Source: Lyngbya sp. HA4199-MV5
GTDB taxonomy: Bacteria; Cyanobacteriota; Cyanobacteriia; Leptolyngbyales; Leptolyngbyaceae
Assembly: GCA_019359375.1 (NCBI GenBank)
Contig: JAHHHL010000021.1
Location: 54,828 to 118,827, forward strand
Reading direction: 5' to 3'
DNA length: 64,000 nt
The notes under the pieces: generated by a model
What the model saw: only the letters and a program-made list of their open reading frames with translations
The model's database searches: none
What the model was told of the DNA's origin: nothing
Made by a program: the position numbers and the translations under genes
Shown here: positions 8,750 through 16,131 of the stretch, one piece after another
How positions within the stretch are numbered: position 1 is the first letter of the stretch
Layout: the number at the start of each line of letters is the position of its first letter

Positions 8750-10117
8750 TCAGGGTGATGTGCTTAGTGTTTGTATCGTCAGCATTTGAGGGGGAGTTGC
8801 ATCCGGCGGATAGAGGAAACTAACCTGCACCAAGCGTCGATCGCCCGGTGGCATGGTAAGCGTTGCTAACGGTTCGCCCAACTGTCCCCGACGTTGCACG
8901 AGATGCCAGTAGCGAGTTTGGGGTAAGCCGCGATCGTCGTTGTAGCGAATGCGAACGGTGCCTCGAAAGAAGACGCTGGTATAGGGTGGCTGCCGGAACC
9001 GAAGCCCTTCCTTGCTCAACGTATCTTCTTTAAGTGGGGTTTGAATTTTCACCTGCACGGTTTGCGGTGCTTCTGTGTTGTTACTCAGAGGCAAGGTGAG
9101 ATCGTACTCAATGCCGTAATTACCATGCGCTTCATAGGCAGTGCCGGGATACCGAGTCAACAGTGTGGCGCTTTGATTTTGCCCGGTGCCCATTTTGCCA
9201 GCCAGGAGTGTGCTTAAGCCGTAGGAATAAGCTTGTCCCCGTGGCGGAATGGCTAACAAGCGGCTATCGGGATCAGTCACCTGCGTGCGCCATTGCGAGC
9301 CTTGCGCGATCGCAGCAACTCGACCATAAATTTCTGCTCCAGTGGGACGATCGGGTGGACTGGGCGCTTTTTCACGAGGACCCGCAAAATCGCCTGTTTC
9401 CAGCAATGCCTCCCATTCTTCCAGGGTGGGTGCCCGTTCGCTGCCATCAGGGTTCTCTTTAGCGAACATAGCGAGATTTGCCATGTAGACGGTGCCGTTG
9501 CTGTAAAGCCGTGCCAGGGTCGATCGCCCATTCAAGGGTGGCTTGAGGGGACGTACAGGGATGGGCAGGTTCATCAACATGCGGCTTTGCTTGGGCGGAA
9601 TGATCAGACGATCGACCCATCCAGCCTGCCGTTTTCCTCGCAGCACATCGTTCATGACGCGATCGCCCGGTCCCGCGTAAACCGTCCCCAACGCATTGTC
9701 AAGCTGTGCTGGCAACGCAATAAATTCGGCATCGGGTTGGCTGAGATAGCTGGCAGTTTGCAGCACATCCACCATGACGGGTTCGCTGCCTGGATTGTAA
9801 ACAATCACGCCCAGATAGAGCGATCGCAAATCGTCGGGCGTTTCGATCGCCCGTGCAATGTGGTGGGAGAACAAATCAAACCGCCCTCGCAGCGGATAAT
9901 CCAGATGGGCACCTGGTACTCGCTTACCCTGCGGTGGAAAGGTCGAAAGCAGAATGCCCTCCGTTTTCACCACTTCTGGATTATTGCTGTTAAACACAGG
10001 CACCTGATCCAGCCCACCCGGCAGTGATCGCGTCTGCTGTGGAATGACGATCTCTCGGGGCATAGGAGGATTTGGTACAGCCTGAGCAAGTACCACACTG
10101 GCAAGAAAGGAAAGCAT
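8750..10117 (-). CDS. DUF3370 family exported protein
   Basis: A 455-aa protein that begins with a short signal peptide (MLSFLASVVLAQAVP), so it is probably periplasmic or outer-membrane associated. The family core is visible: PGGLDQVPVFNSNNPEVVKTEGIL, GRFDLFSHHIARA, LYLGVIVYNPGSEPVMVDVLQ and the C-terminal RIRYNDDRGLPQTRYWHLVQRRGQ with a beta-rich end. The protein is largely restricted to cyanobacteria and has no established function. The stop lies in the repeat-rich gap before the 601-aa gene. Confidence 0.8.
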   Translation of the reverse strand: MLSFLASVVLAQAVPNPPMPREIVIPQQTRSLPGGLDQVPVFNSNNPEVVKTEGILLSTFPPQGKRVPGAHLDYPLRGRFDLFSHHIARAIETPDDLRSLYLGVIVYNPGSEPVMVDVLQTASYLSQPDAEFIALPAQLDNALGTVYAGPGDRVMNDVLRGKRQAGWVDRLIIPPKQSRMLMNLPIPVRPLKPPLNGRSTLARLYSNGTVYMANLAMFAKENPDGSERAPTLEEWEALLETGDFAGPREKAPSPPDRPTGAEIYGRVAAIAQGSQWRTQVTDPDSRLLAIPPRGQAYSYGLSTLLAGKMGTGQNQSATLLTRYPGTAYEAHGNYGIEYDLTLPLSNNTEAPQTVQVKIQTPLKEDTLSKEGLRFRQPPYTSVFFRGTVRIRYNDDRGLPQTRYWHLVQRRGQLGEPLATLTMPPGDRRLVQVSFLYPPDATPPQMLTIQTLSTSP

Positions 10118-10183
10118 AAACGGTCTGAACCTGACGAGTAACCGTTACTTAGTCTACGGCGACTCGTCACCTGAGACCGATAT

Positions 10184-10198
10184 AGAAACCGGGTTTCT
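10184..10198. repeat. AGAAACC(G)GGTTTCT palindrome
   Basis: AGAAACCGGGTTTCT is a 7-bp inverted repeat around one base, next to the VKOR stop. A diverged copy (AGAAACTGGGCTTCT) sits at 59890-59904, also right after a gene, which suggests a dispersed short palindrome that may act at transcript ends. Confidence 0.45.
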
Positions 10199-10205
10199 TA
10201 ACGCG

Positions 10206-11195
10206 CTAAAACTTATTCTTGAAGTTTTGCGGTCCCTGATAGCCCGATTGAGCGGCTAATTCTTGTAAAGTTTCTTGTCCAGAGTAAAACTTGCCGTTGA
10301 TCTCCCAGGTAGGAAAACCAAACCCTTTACCTAGTTGTTTCTCAGCTTTGGCGGCTACTTCCTGGCAAATGGCGGTTTGAGACTCCTTACCATCGGGGGC
10401 ACACTCCACAAACGGCAAGTCTTTCAGCGCTTCTACGCCAAACAGTTTTTTCTGCTCGTAACAGTGGGGGCACCAGTAAGCGCTGTACATCTTTGCGCCA
10501 ATTTTCTTCAGATGTTGAGCAAGCTGGATTTCTGCTTCCCCAGACGTGTCAGTAACAGTAAAAAAGACCTGTCCGCTTGCAGAGCCAATGTTGTAGGCAC
10601 CAGCCACAGATTTACCAACAGGCGCATAGAGTGCCAGTGTGCCCACTAGCGTCACCATGCCAACAATAATGCCTGTGAAAACGAGTTGCCCAACATCATC
10701 CCAGGTGCGCCCTAAAAGAGTAATCACGAAAAGGCTGAGCGCAAAAATGGCTGAGGCAATGCAGTAGTAACAAATGCCTTTAACACCAAAAGGTGCCACA
10801 AACTTTGTGAACATGATGCTCATCAGGTAGCCACTGAAGAGCAGCATCGCCGTTGAGCCGATAAACAGCAGCAGCCATGTCCAGTTTTCCAGATTCGATC
10901 GCAGTTCTCTTTGTTGATCGCCTTGAACCGCCAATGGAGCGAGAGCAAAGACTGCCATGCCAATGTATGCCACCAGTCCAAACAGCGCCAGCGGCAACCC
11001 AAGCACCGTCGCGTAAGGGCTGGAAAGCACCTGTTCGCAACCACCTGTCGGGCAAGCCGTTGCTGTGTTGGCGAATTTGCTGATGGTGATGTAGGCGGTG
11101 TTCAACGCACCCAGAAGCGCCACCCCTCCCAGCAACGGACGCGACCAGCGATGAATCCAGGGAGCGGTGCGACGACGATTGACAAGACCAGACAT
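10206..11195 (-). CDS. Vitamin K epoxide reductase (VKOR)-thioredoxin fusion
   Basis: An integral membrane disulfide-forming enzyme (DsbB role) fused to a periplasmic DsbA-like thioredoxin domain, 329 aa from ATG 11195, which has AAGGA upstream. The VKOR part (about residues 20-190) has 4-5 membrane segments, the loop cysteines in CPTGGCEQVL and the quinone-site pair CYYC. The C-terminal domain (about 215-329) carries the redox motif WCPHC and the cis-Pro block GFPTWEING. The fusion matches cyanobacterial VKOR and plant LTO1, which oxidise lumenal and periplasmic proteins including photosystem II subunits. No redox partner is adjacent. Confidence 0.9.
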   Translation of the reverse strand: MSGLVNRRRTAPWIHRWSRPLLGGVALLGALNTAYITISKFANTATACPTGGCEQVLSSPYATVLGLPLALFGLVAYIGMAVFALAPLAVQGDQQRELRSNLENWTWLLLFIGSTAMLLFSGYLMSIMFTKFVAPFGVKGICYYCIASAIFALSLFVITLLGRTWDDVGQLVFTGIIVGMVTLVGTLALYAPVGKSVAGAYNIGSASGQVFFTVTDTSGEAEIQLAQHLKKIGAKMYSAYWCPHCYEQKKLFGVEALKDLPFVECAPDGKESQTAICQEVAAKAEKQLGKGFGFPTWEINGKFYSGQETLQELAAQSGYQGPQNFKNKF

Positions 11196-11288
11196 AAGCA
11201 ATCCTTAAAACCCAACAGTTCTCCTGGCAGTAGCAGCGCTACCTTACCATTTTGCCTTATGAGACTTGCGATCGTATAGCAATTCTCA

Positions 11289-11380
11289 ATGGGAGGGAGC
11301 GGGGAGGCAGAAGACAGGAGGCAGAAGGCAGGAGGAAAGGATGAAGGATGAAGGATGAAGGATGAAAAGAAGGGATGAAA
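11289..11380. repeat. Purine-rich low-complexity repeat (GGCAGAAGGCAGGAGG / GGATGAAGGATGAA)
   Basis: Two short tandem motifs in succession: AGGCAGAAGACAGGAGGCAG-type DNA to about 11337, then GGATGAA heptamers to about 11380, immediately before the left inverted repeat of the 21-bp array. The first motif belongs to the family that also appears at 45140, 47680, 55165, 57921 and 58610. Confidence 0.75.
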
Positions 11381-11876
11381 GATGTAGCTTGCTTCCGCTT
11401 TGCGGTGGGATCAGGGTTTGTAAGCTTAGGCAGGATAGTCTGGGTTCCAACCGCGACCCTCGGACTTCTAAGCTCGACCTTCCAACCTCAAAACTCGACA
11501 CTCCGACTTCCAAGCTCAACTTTCCAAGTTCCAAGCTTGACACTCCAACCTCAAAGCTCGACACTCGGACTTTTAAGCTCGACCTTTCGTATTCCAAACT
11601 CGATACGCCGACCTTAAAGCACCATCGTTCGACCTCAAAGCTCGACACCCAGACTTCTAAGCTCGACATTCCGAGTTCCAAGCTCGACATTCCGAGTTCC
11701 AAGCTTGACCTTTCGAGTTCCAGGCTCGACACTCCGACCTCAAAGCACAATCTTTCGACCTCAAAGCTTGACACTTTGACCTCAAAGCTCGACCTTTCGT
11801 GTTTCAAGCTCGACACCCCGAACTCAAAACTCAAGACTTTCCCTCATCCCACCGCAAGGCGGAAGCAAGCTACATC
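11381..11876. repeat. Array of 18 x 21-bp repeats bounded by 31-bp inverted repeats
   Basis: Units of 21 bp (approximate consensus TCAAAGCTCGACACTCCGAC plus one C) run head to tail from 11467 to 11844, exactly 18 units with no spacers. Flanking 31-bp sequences at 11381-11411 and 11846-11876 are inverted copies of each other with one mismatch; each carries the core GAAGCAAGCTAC or its complement. Because 21 is divisible by three, long frames stay open on both strands (heptapeptides such as SSLELGM on minus, KLDTPTS on plus). These frames lack a credible start or a known family and look like a by-product of the array. It resembles a small non-autonomous element. Confidence 0.85.
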
Positions 11877-11878
11877 CC

Positions 11879-13258
11879 TCATCCCCCATAGTGTCGTGGC
11901 GTGTAGACCCAGACCCCACCGTCCGATCGCTCGATCAGGCGCGTTTTGCTGGAACCAATGAGAATGACTGTTCGCATATCGGCATCGGTGGATGTCAGGT
12001 CTGCGAGGGGTTTGACGTTGATGGACTGACCCGATCGCCCTAGATTGCGTGCCAGAACCACAGGCGTTGCGGGCGATCGCCAGTGCAGTAAGATCTCTTT
12101 TGCTCTGTCTAATTGCCACGTCCGCTGCTTGGAGACGGGATTGTAGAATGCCAGCACAAAATCAGCTTGAGCAGCCAGGGCAATGCGTTGTTCAATCACT
12201 GACCAGGGTTTGAGAATATCTGATAGGGAGATGGCGCAGAAGTCGTGCCCCAGAGGAGCGCCGATCGCGGCGGCGGCGGCTTGCATAGCGGAAATTCCGG
12301 GCGCAACGTGAATCTCAAGCGCTTCCCAGGCGGGCTTTGCTTCCCGATCGAGAACTTCAAACACGGCAGATGCCATTGCGTAAATACCGGGATCGCCTGA
12401 CGAAACGACGACGACCGATCGCCCTTCGGCGGCAAGATCCAGGGCATGACGGGCGCGATCGAGTTCCACGCGATTGTCCGATTCGTGGCGTTTGCCCTGA
12501 GCAAAGGTGCCGACTAAATCTAAATAGGTCTTGTAGCCGACTAAATCGGTCGCGGCTTGTAGCAGTGCCCTGGTTTCTGGCGACATCCACTCAGCGGCTC
12601 CGGGACCTGTACCGACGATCGCCAGTTTGCCCTGAACTGGCATGGGCTGATAGACCAGATGGGTGGCGCTGCCTGCAATCGGACGATCGGTGACTTCGAT
12701 CGTGTGGGTGCCATCTGCACGAAACGGAAGATTACTTTGACTCAACCAGGGCGCATCACCGATGAGTTTTACGGTAGCTCCCGCAATGAGATCAGAGGTA
12801 AATGCCTTTGCATGGTCGGGATTTGTCAGCCGATAGCCTGGTGGTGGGGCTTCCAAAACCACGTTGAAGCGCAGTTGCCCGGTGGCGGTGATAGCAGCTT
12901 TGATTTCCAAGGCATGGGCGATCGTGCTTGCCAACTCATTCGCCCCGGTCAAACCACCCAACAGCGGTACAACCGCGCTCCCATCTTCGGCGACGGCGAT
13001 CACAGGGGGTTCGGCTCGTTTGTCGGTGAGTAGGGGAGCCAGCGATCGGATCAAAATTCCTGCCGCACAGATACCCACGATCGGAGTCCCATTGCTAAAT
13101 AGGTCTCGTACCGTGTCGCCAAATTTGGTGTAGGACACATCCACCGACTGCACACGTCCAGCTAACCCGTAGACCATTGCATTGGGTAAGGCAACCTGGA
13201 TTTGTTGCGCGATCGCCACGCTGCTTTCGCTCAGAATGATGATAACGGGAGGCTTCAT
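11879..13258 (-). CDS. cobJ: CbiG-CobJ fusion: precorrin-3B C17-methyltransferase
   Basis: A 459-aa bifunctional corrin enzyme. Residues about 1-205 are CbiG-like (VGICAAGILIRSLAPLL, VVPLLGGLTGANELA), the cobalt-precorrin-5A hydrolase module. Residues about 213-459 are the SAM-dependent CobJ/CbiH methyltransferase, with LAIVGTGPGAAEWMSPE, VVVVSSGDPGIYAMA, HVAPGISAMQAAAAAIGAPLGHDF and LAFYNPVSKQR. It catalyses C17 methylation and ring contraction. This fusion is common in cyanobacteria. The start ATG overlaps the stop of the upstream Uma2 gene by 4 bp, so it is likely translated from the riboswitch-controlled transcript or its continuation. The stop is two bases from the right inverted repeat of the 21-bp array. 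Confidence 0.92.
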   Translation of the reverse strand: MKPPVIIILSESSVAIAQQIQVALPNAMVYGLAGRVQSVDVSYTKFGDTVRDLFSNGTPIVGICAAGILIRSLAPLLTDKRAEPPVIAVAEDGSAVVPLLGGLTGANELASTIAHALEIKAAITATGQLRFNVVLEAPPPGYRLTNPDHAKAFTSDLIAGATVKLIGDAPWLSQSNLPFRADGTHTIEVTDRPIAGSATHLVYQPMPVQGKLAIVGTGPGAAEWMSPETRALLQAATDLVGYKTYLDLVGTFAQGKRHESDNRVELDRARHALDLAAEGRSVVVVSSGDPGIYAMASAVFEVLDREAKPAWEALEIHVAPGISAMQAAAAAIGAPLGHDFCAISLSDILKPWSVIEQRIALAAQADFVLAFYNPVSKQRTWQLDRAKEILLHWRSPATPVVLARNLGRSGQSINVKPLADLTSTDADMRTVILIGSSKTRLIERSDGGVWVYTPRHYGG

Positions 13259-13998
13259 TGCGGTCGATCGCCTGCTGACATCGCTTTGAGCCGCAGATCC
13301 TCAAGTTGCTGGACAAAGGTTTGATGCTCTGGGCTATCGATCCCGGTTTGCAGAACGGCTAAGACCGATCGCATGTCACCCTGCAACATTGCCTCTACGT
13401 TTAACCATAAGCCTGGAAACACATGGCTGTGAATGACACCCTGTTCATTCGGCACTAACGAAACGTAATTCCCGTCCTGCAACTGAAACCAATCGATTTT
13501 CTGGTCATACACCTGCCAAACGATGTATTCCTGCACGCCACTTCGACGATAAGCACGCTTTTTATCACCAAGGTCAATAGCAACACTACTGGCAGCAACT
13601 TCTACAACCAATTCGGTTGCGCCTTCTAGATAGCCATCGTCACTAAGCGTTGAGCGTCCACCACTTTCCTGACTGATCAACAGCACGCCATCTGGTTGTG
13701 GCTCGTTATCAATGTCGAGACGCATGGTTGGATCAATACCCATCTGAACGTCGGGTGTAGCAGCCTGATAAACGCCCAGCCAAGTGATTAAGCGCCCGTG
13801 CGGTTCAGCGTGGGGTGTAAAACGTAACGGCGATGCCATGTAGACGACTCCTTCAATTAATTCGGCTTTTCTCACGTTGGGCATGGCATTGTAGCGACGC
13901 TCAAATTCAGGGCGCGTCAGACGATCGCCGTTCTCCAGCGGTGGTAACGCCAGTCCCTTTAATTGAGAGGAAGCCGTTTGAGGTAAGGAAGAAGTCAT
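13255..13998 (-). CDS. Uma2 family (DUF820) endonuclease-fold protein
   Basis: A 247-aa protein of the Uma2/DUF820 family, which has a PD-(D/E)XK restriction-endonuclease fold and is hugely expanded in cyanobacteria. Visible are LTRPEFERRYNAMP near the N-terminus, AELIEGVVYMASPL, PTMRLDIDNEPQPDGVLL with the metal-binding Asp, ATELVVEVAASS with the catalytic Glu, and KKRAYRRSGVQEYIVW. The active-site residues look intact. It is wedged between cobI and cobJ and overlaps cobJ by 4 bp, although it has no known role in B12 synthesis. The 110-bp gap upstream may give it its own promoter. Confidence 0.85.
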   Translation of the reverse strand: MTSSLPQTASSQLKGLALPPLENGDRLTRPEFERRYNAMPNVRKAELIEGVVYMASPLRFTPHAEPHGRLITWLGVYQAATPDVQMGIDPTMRLDIDNEPQPDGVLLISQESGGRSTLSDDGYLEGATELVVEVAASSVAIDLGDKKRAYRRSGVQEYIVWQVYDQKIDWFQLQDGNYVSLVPNEQGVIHSHVFPGLWLNVEAMLQGDMRSVLAVLQTGIDSPEHQTFVQQLEDLRLKAMSAGDRPQ

Positions 13999-14110
13999 GG
14001 CAACAGCCCAGTAGCTGACATGGGATTAAGTTGAAGCAATAGCGTAGATTCAATCAAGCTGACCGCTGACCGCTGATAGCCTTGAGTCTACTCATCCATT
14101 ATCGACACTT

Positions 14111-14812
14111 TCACTGCGGTCGCGTTTGGCTGGGGATGAGAATCAGCGCCCAGTAGGGTACATCCGCTGGGTTCATGGCGGCGATCGGACGAATTTGTTG
14201 ATTCGGCATCGTTGCCCGTTCGATGTACAGCGCCCGCGAGAGCAAGCCTAACTCGTCCAAAATAGTGCGAACTTTGGCGAAATGTCTGCCTAACTTGATG
14301 ATGATGGCCGCATCGGCAACGGCAAGGCGATCGCGCAAGGTCGCTTCATCCAGCGTGGCAGGCATGATGCTCAATACATCATTGCGGTAGGTCAGCGGCG
14401 CACCCAGCATCGCAGCACTGGCAAAGGTCGAAGAAATTCCCGGTACCACTTCGGTATCAAAGCGTCCCGACAGCCGATTGAAGATGTACATAAACGAGCC
14501 ATACAGCATGGGATCACCTTCACACAGGACCGCCACATCCCGCCCAGCGGTCAAATGTTGGGCGATCGTCTCGGCACCAAGGTCATAGTACGGCTGCGAC
14601 GATCGCTCCACGCTAAAGGGCAGCGGCATGGGCACCTCAATCTGCTCTGGGCGAATGAAATCAGCCACGATCGCCCGCGCCAGCACCTTGCCACTTTCCA
14701 TCATGGGATACGCAACCACAGGCACCGAGGTCAAAATGCGATGTGCCTTGAGCGTCAGCAGCTCCGGATCGCCGGGACCGATGCCCAAGCCGTAGAGTTT
14801 ACCGGTCGTCAT
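14111..14812 (-). CDS. cobI: Precorrin-2 C20-methyltransferase
   Basis: A SAM-dependent corrin methyltransferase (CobI/CbiL) that converts precorrin-2 to precorrin-3A. At 233 aa it has the family length. N-terminal LYGLGIGPGDPELLTLKAHRIL, the SAM motif VAVLCEGDPMLYGSFMYI, EVVPGISSTFASAAMLGAPL and AAIIIKLGRHFAKVR are visible. The start overlaps the cobH stop by 4 bp, a sign of translational coupling. The C-terminus (YWALILIPS) is typical. Confidence 0.94.
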   Translation of the reverse strand: MTTGKLYGLGIGPGDPELLTLKAHRILTSVPVVAYPMMESGKVLARAIVADFIRPEQIEVPMPLPFSVERSSQPYYDLGAETIAQHLTAGRDVAVLCEGDPMLYGSFMYIFNRLSGRFDTEVVPGISSTFASAAMLGAPLTYRNDVLSIMPATLDEATLRDRLAVADAAIIIKLGRHFAKVRTILDELGLLSRALYIERATMPNQQIRPIAAMNPADVPYWALILIPSQTRPQ

Positions 14813-15438
14813 AATTCACTCTCCTTTGCTAACGCATTCACGGCTGCGGCTGCCATTGCACTACCACCCCGACGACCGTGAATGGTCAAAAAGGGAACGC
14901 CTCGACTGTTCTCTGCAAGTGCTGCTTTAGATTCGGCTGCACCGACAAAACCGACAGGAAACCCAAGAATGACGGCAGGTTTGGGTGCGCCTTCGTCCAA
15001 CAGTTCCAATAAGCGAAAGAGTGCTGTCGGAGCATTACCGATCGCCACAACCGCTCCTGCTAAATAGGGTTTCCACAGTTCTAGCGCCGCTGCCGATCGC
15101 GTGTTTTGCAGGGTTTGGGCGATCGCGCGCACTTGTGGATCATTCAGCGTGCAGATCACGGCATTGTTGGCAGGCAAGCGTTGGCGAGTCACCCCATTTG
15201 CCACCATTTGAGCGTCACAGAGAATGGGCGCACCGTTGACGAGTGCCGATCGTCCCGCCTCTACAGCATCAGTGGAAAACGCTAAATCCTGCACAATATC
15301 CGTCATCCCGCAGGCATGGATGAGCCGGACAGCAACCATTTCTAACGCAGCAGGCAGCGTTGCCAGATTTGCCTCGGCTCGAATGATGGCAAACGAGTGT
15401 TCATAAATTTCATTGCCATCCCGAATGTAATCAATCAT
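14809..15438 (-). CDS. cobH: Precorrin-8X methylmutase
   Basis: CobH/CbiC rearranges precorrin-8X to hydrogenobyrinate by a methyl shift from C11 to C12. The start is ATG 15438 (MIDYIRDGNEIYEHSFAIIRAEA), giving the usual 209 aa; the frame is open a little further upstream, but that DNA lies within the preceding gene. The conserved catalytic His is in the YEHSF block. DAQMVANGV, VIGNAPTALFRLLEL and GFPVGFVGAAESK are all present. It overlaps the upstream methyltransferase by 8 bp and cobI by 4 bp. Confidence 0.94.
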   Translation of the reverse strand: MIDYIRDGNEIYEHSFAIIRAEANLATLPAALEMVAVRLIHACGMTDIVQDLAFSTDAVEAGRSALVNGAPILCDAQMVANGVTRQRLPANNAVICTLNDPQVRAIAQTLQNTRSAAALELWKPYLAGAVVAIGNAPTALFRLLELLDEGAPKPAVILGFPVGFVGAAESKAALAENSRGVPFLTIHGRRGGSAMAAAAVNALAKESEL

Positions 15439-16126
15439 GCTCACGGTTTGTTGTAACGACCAGCATCTCATTTCCACCTTTTTGTAATTCGTAAGGCACT
15501 TTTTGAATGGCTAGACGATAGCCTTGACCTGTCAAGGTTTCTATCACTGGATCAAGATGGGGCGATCGCTCACGCATCAGTGTCAAGAGTGGAAAAATCC
15601 GTACTTCTCGACTCACTCTCAACATCTCCTGAATAGACTGTAGATGGAACGAGTAATCGAGTTGTTCCGAGTACAGAAACAAAAAATGTGAACATAAAGC
15701 AAGATCATAGGCTCGATCGGGAATCGTTAACTGCGGTAAGGCATCAATGCGATAGCGCCCATCTGCTTTACCAGCATCATAGTCATTAATGAATGTGTTG
15801 ATTGCTTTCACGCGATTGGTACGCAGATCTTCAGGTGACTGATGATACGACCAGACCCAATCATTGGGTGATGCTTTGACCTGATCAACAATGCCATCAA
15901 CGACAGCATTAAAACGAGCGAGAACTTCGTCGCCGCTGAATTGATAAACGGGATCAATAGACGTAACTGAGTAACCTAATTTTGTTGCCTCAGCATTAAA
16001 ACTAGCAGGTCCATCTCCCACACCAAGAATGCGTTGACTCAAATCACGCTCAGTCAGATCAAACATTTTAATGTATTCACCCAGCGATCGCCCAAACGGT
16101 ACGACCGTCTCCAGTTTCATTGCCAT
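15431..16126 (-). CDS. SAM-dependent methyltransferase of unknown role inside the cob operon
   Basis: A 231-aa protein with a Rossmann-like motif I (ILGVGDGPASFNAEATKLGYSVTSIDPVYQF) and a downstream LALCSHFLFLYSEQL block. It is not one of the canonical corrin methyltransferases, which have a different fold, and resembles standalone methyltransferases often annotated hypothetical in cyanobacteria. It starts 5 bp after cobG and overlaps cobH by 8 bp, so it is almost certainly cotranscribed with B12 genes. The acceptor is unknown; the location suggests a corrin-related or accessory role, which is inference. Confidence 0.7.
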   Translation of the reverse strand: MAMKLETVVPFGRSLGEYIKMFDLTERDLSQRILGVGDGPASFNAEATKLGYSVTSIDPVYQFSGDEVLARFNAVVDGIVDQVKASPNDWVWSYHQSPEDLRTNRVKAINTFINDYDAGKADGRYRIDALPQLTIPDRAYDLALCSHFLFLYSEQLDYSFHLQSIQEMLRVSREVRIFPLLTLMRERSPHLDPVIETLTGQGYRLAIQKVPYELQKGGNEMLVVTTNREHD

Positions 16127-16131
16127 CAGCG

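Noticed and set aside
11467..11844. CRISPR array
   Set aside because: Units are contiguous and diverged with no spacers of unique sequence, and no cas gene is nearby.
11286..11961. Open frames on both strands across the 21-bp array (182 aa minus, 199 aa plus)
   Set aside because: Period divisible by three keeps frames open on both strands; no credible start or known family, and the ends run through flanking repeats. Treated as repeat DNA.
12337..12693. Plus-strand frames inside cobJ and other minus-strand genes
   Set aside because: Shadows of the GC-biased minus-strand coding sequence; compositions rich in Arg/Ser with no motif.
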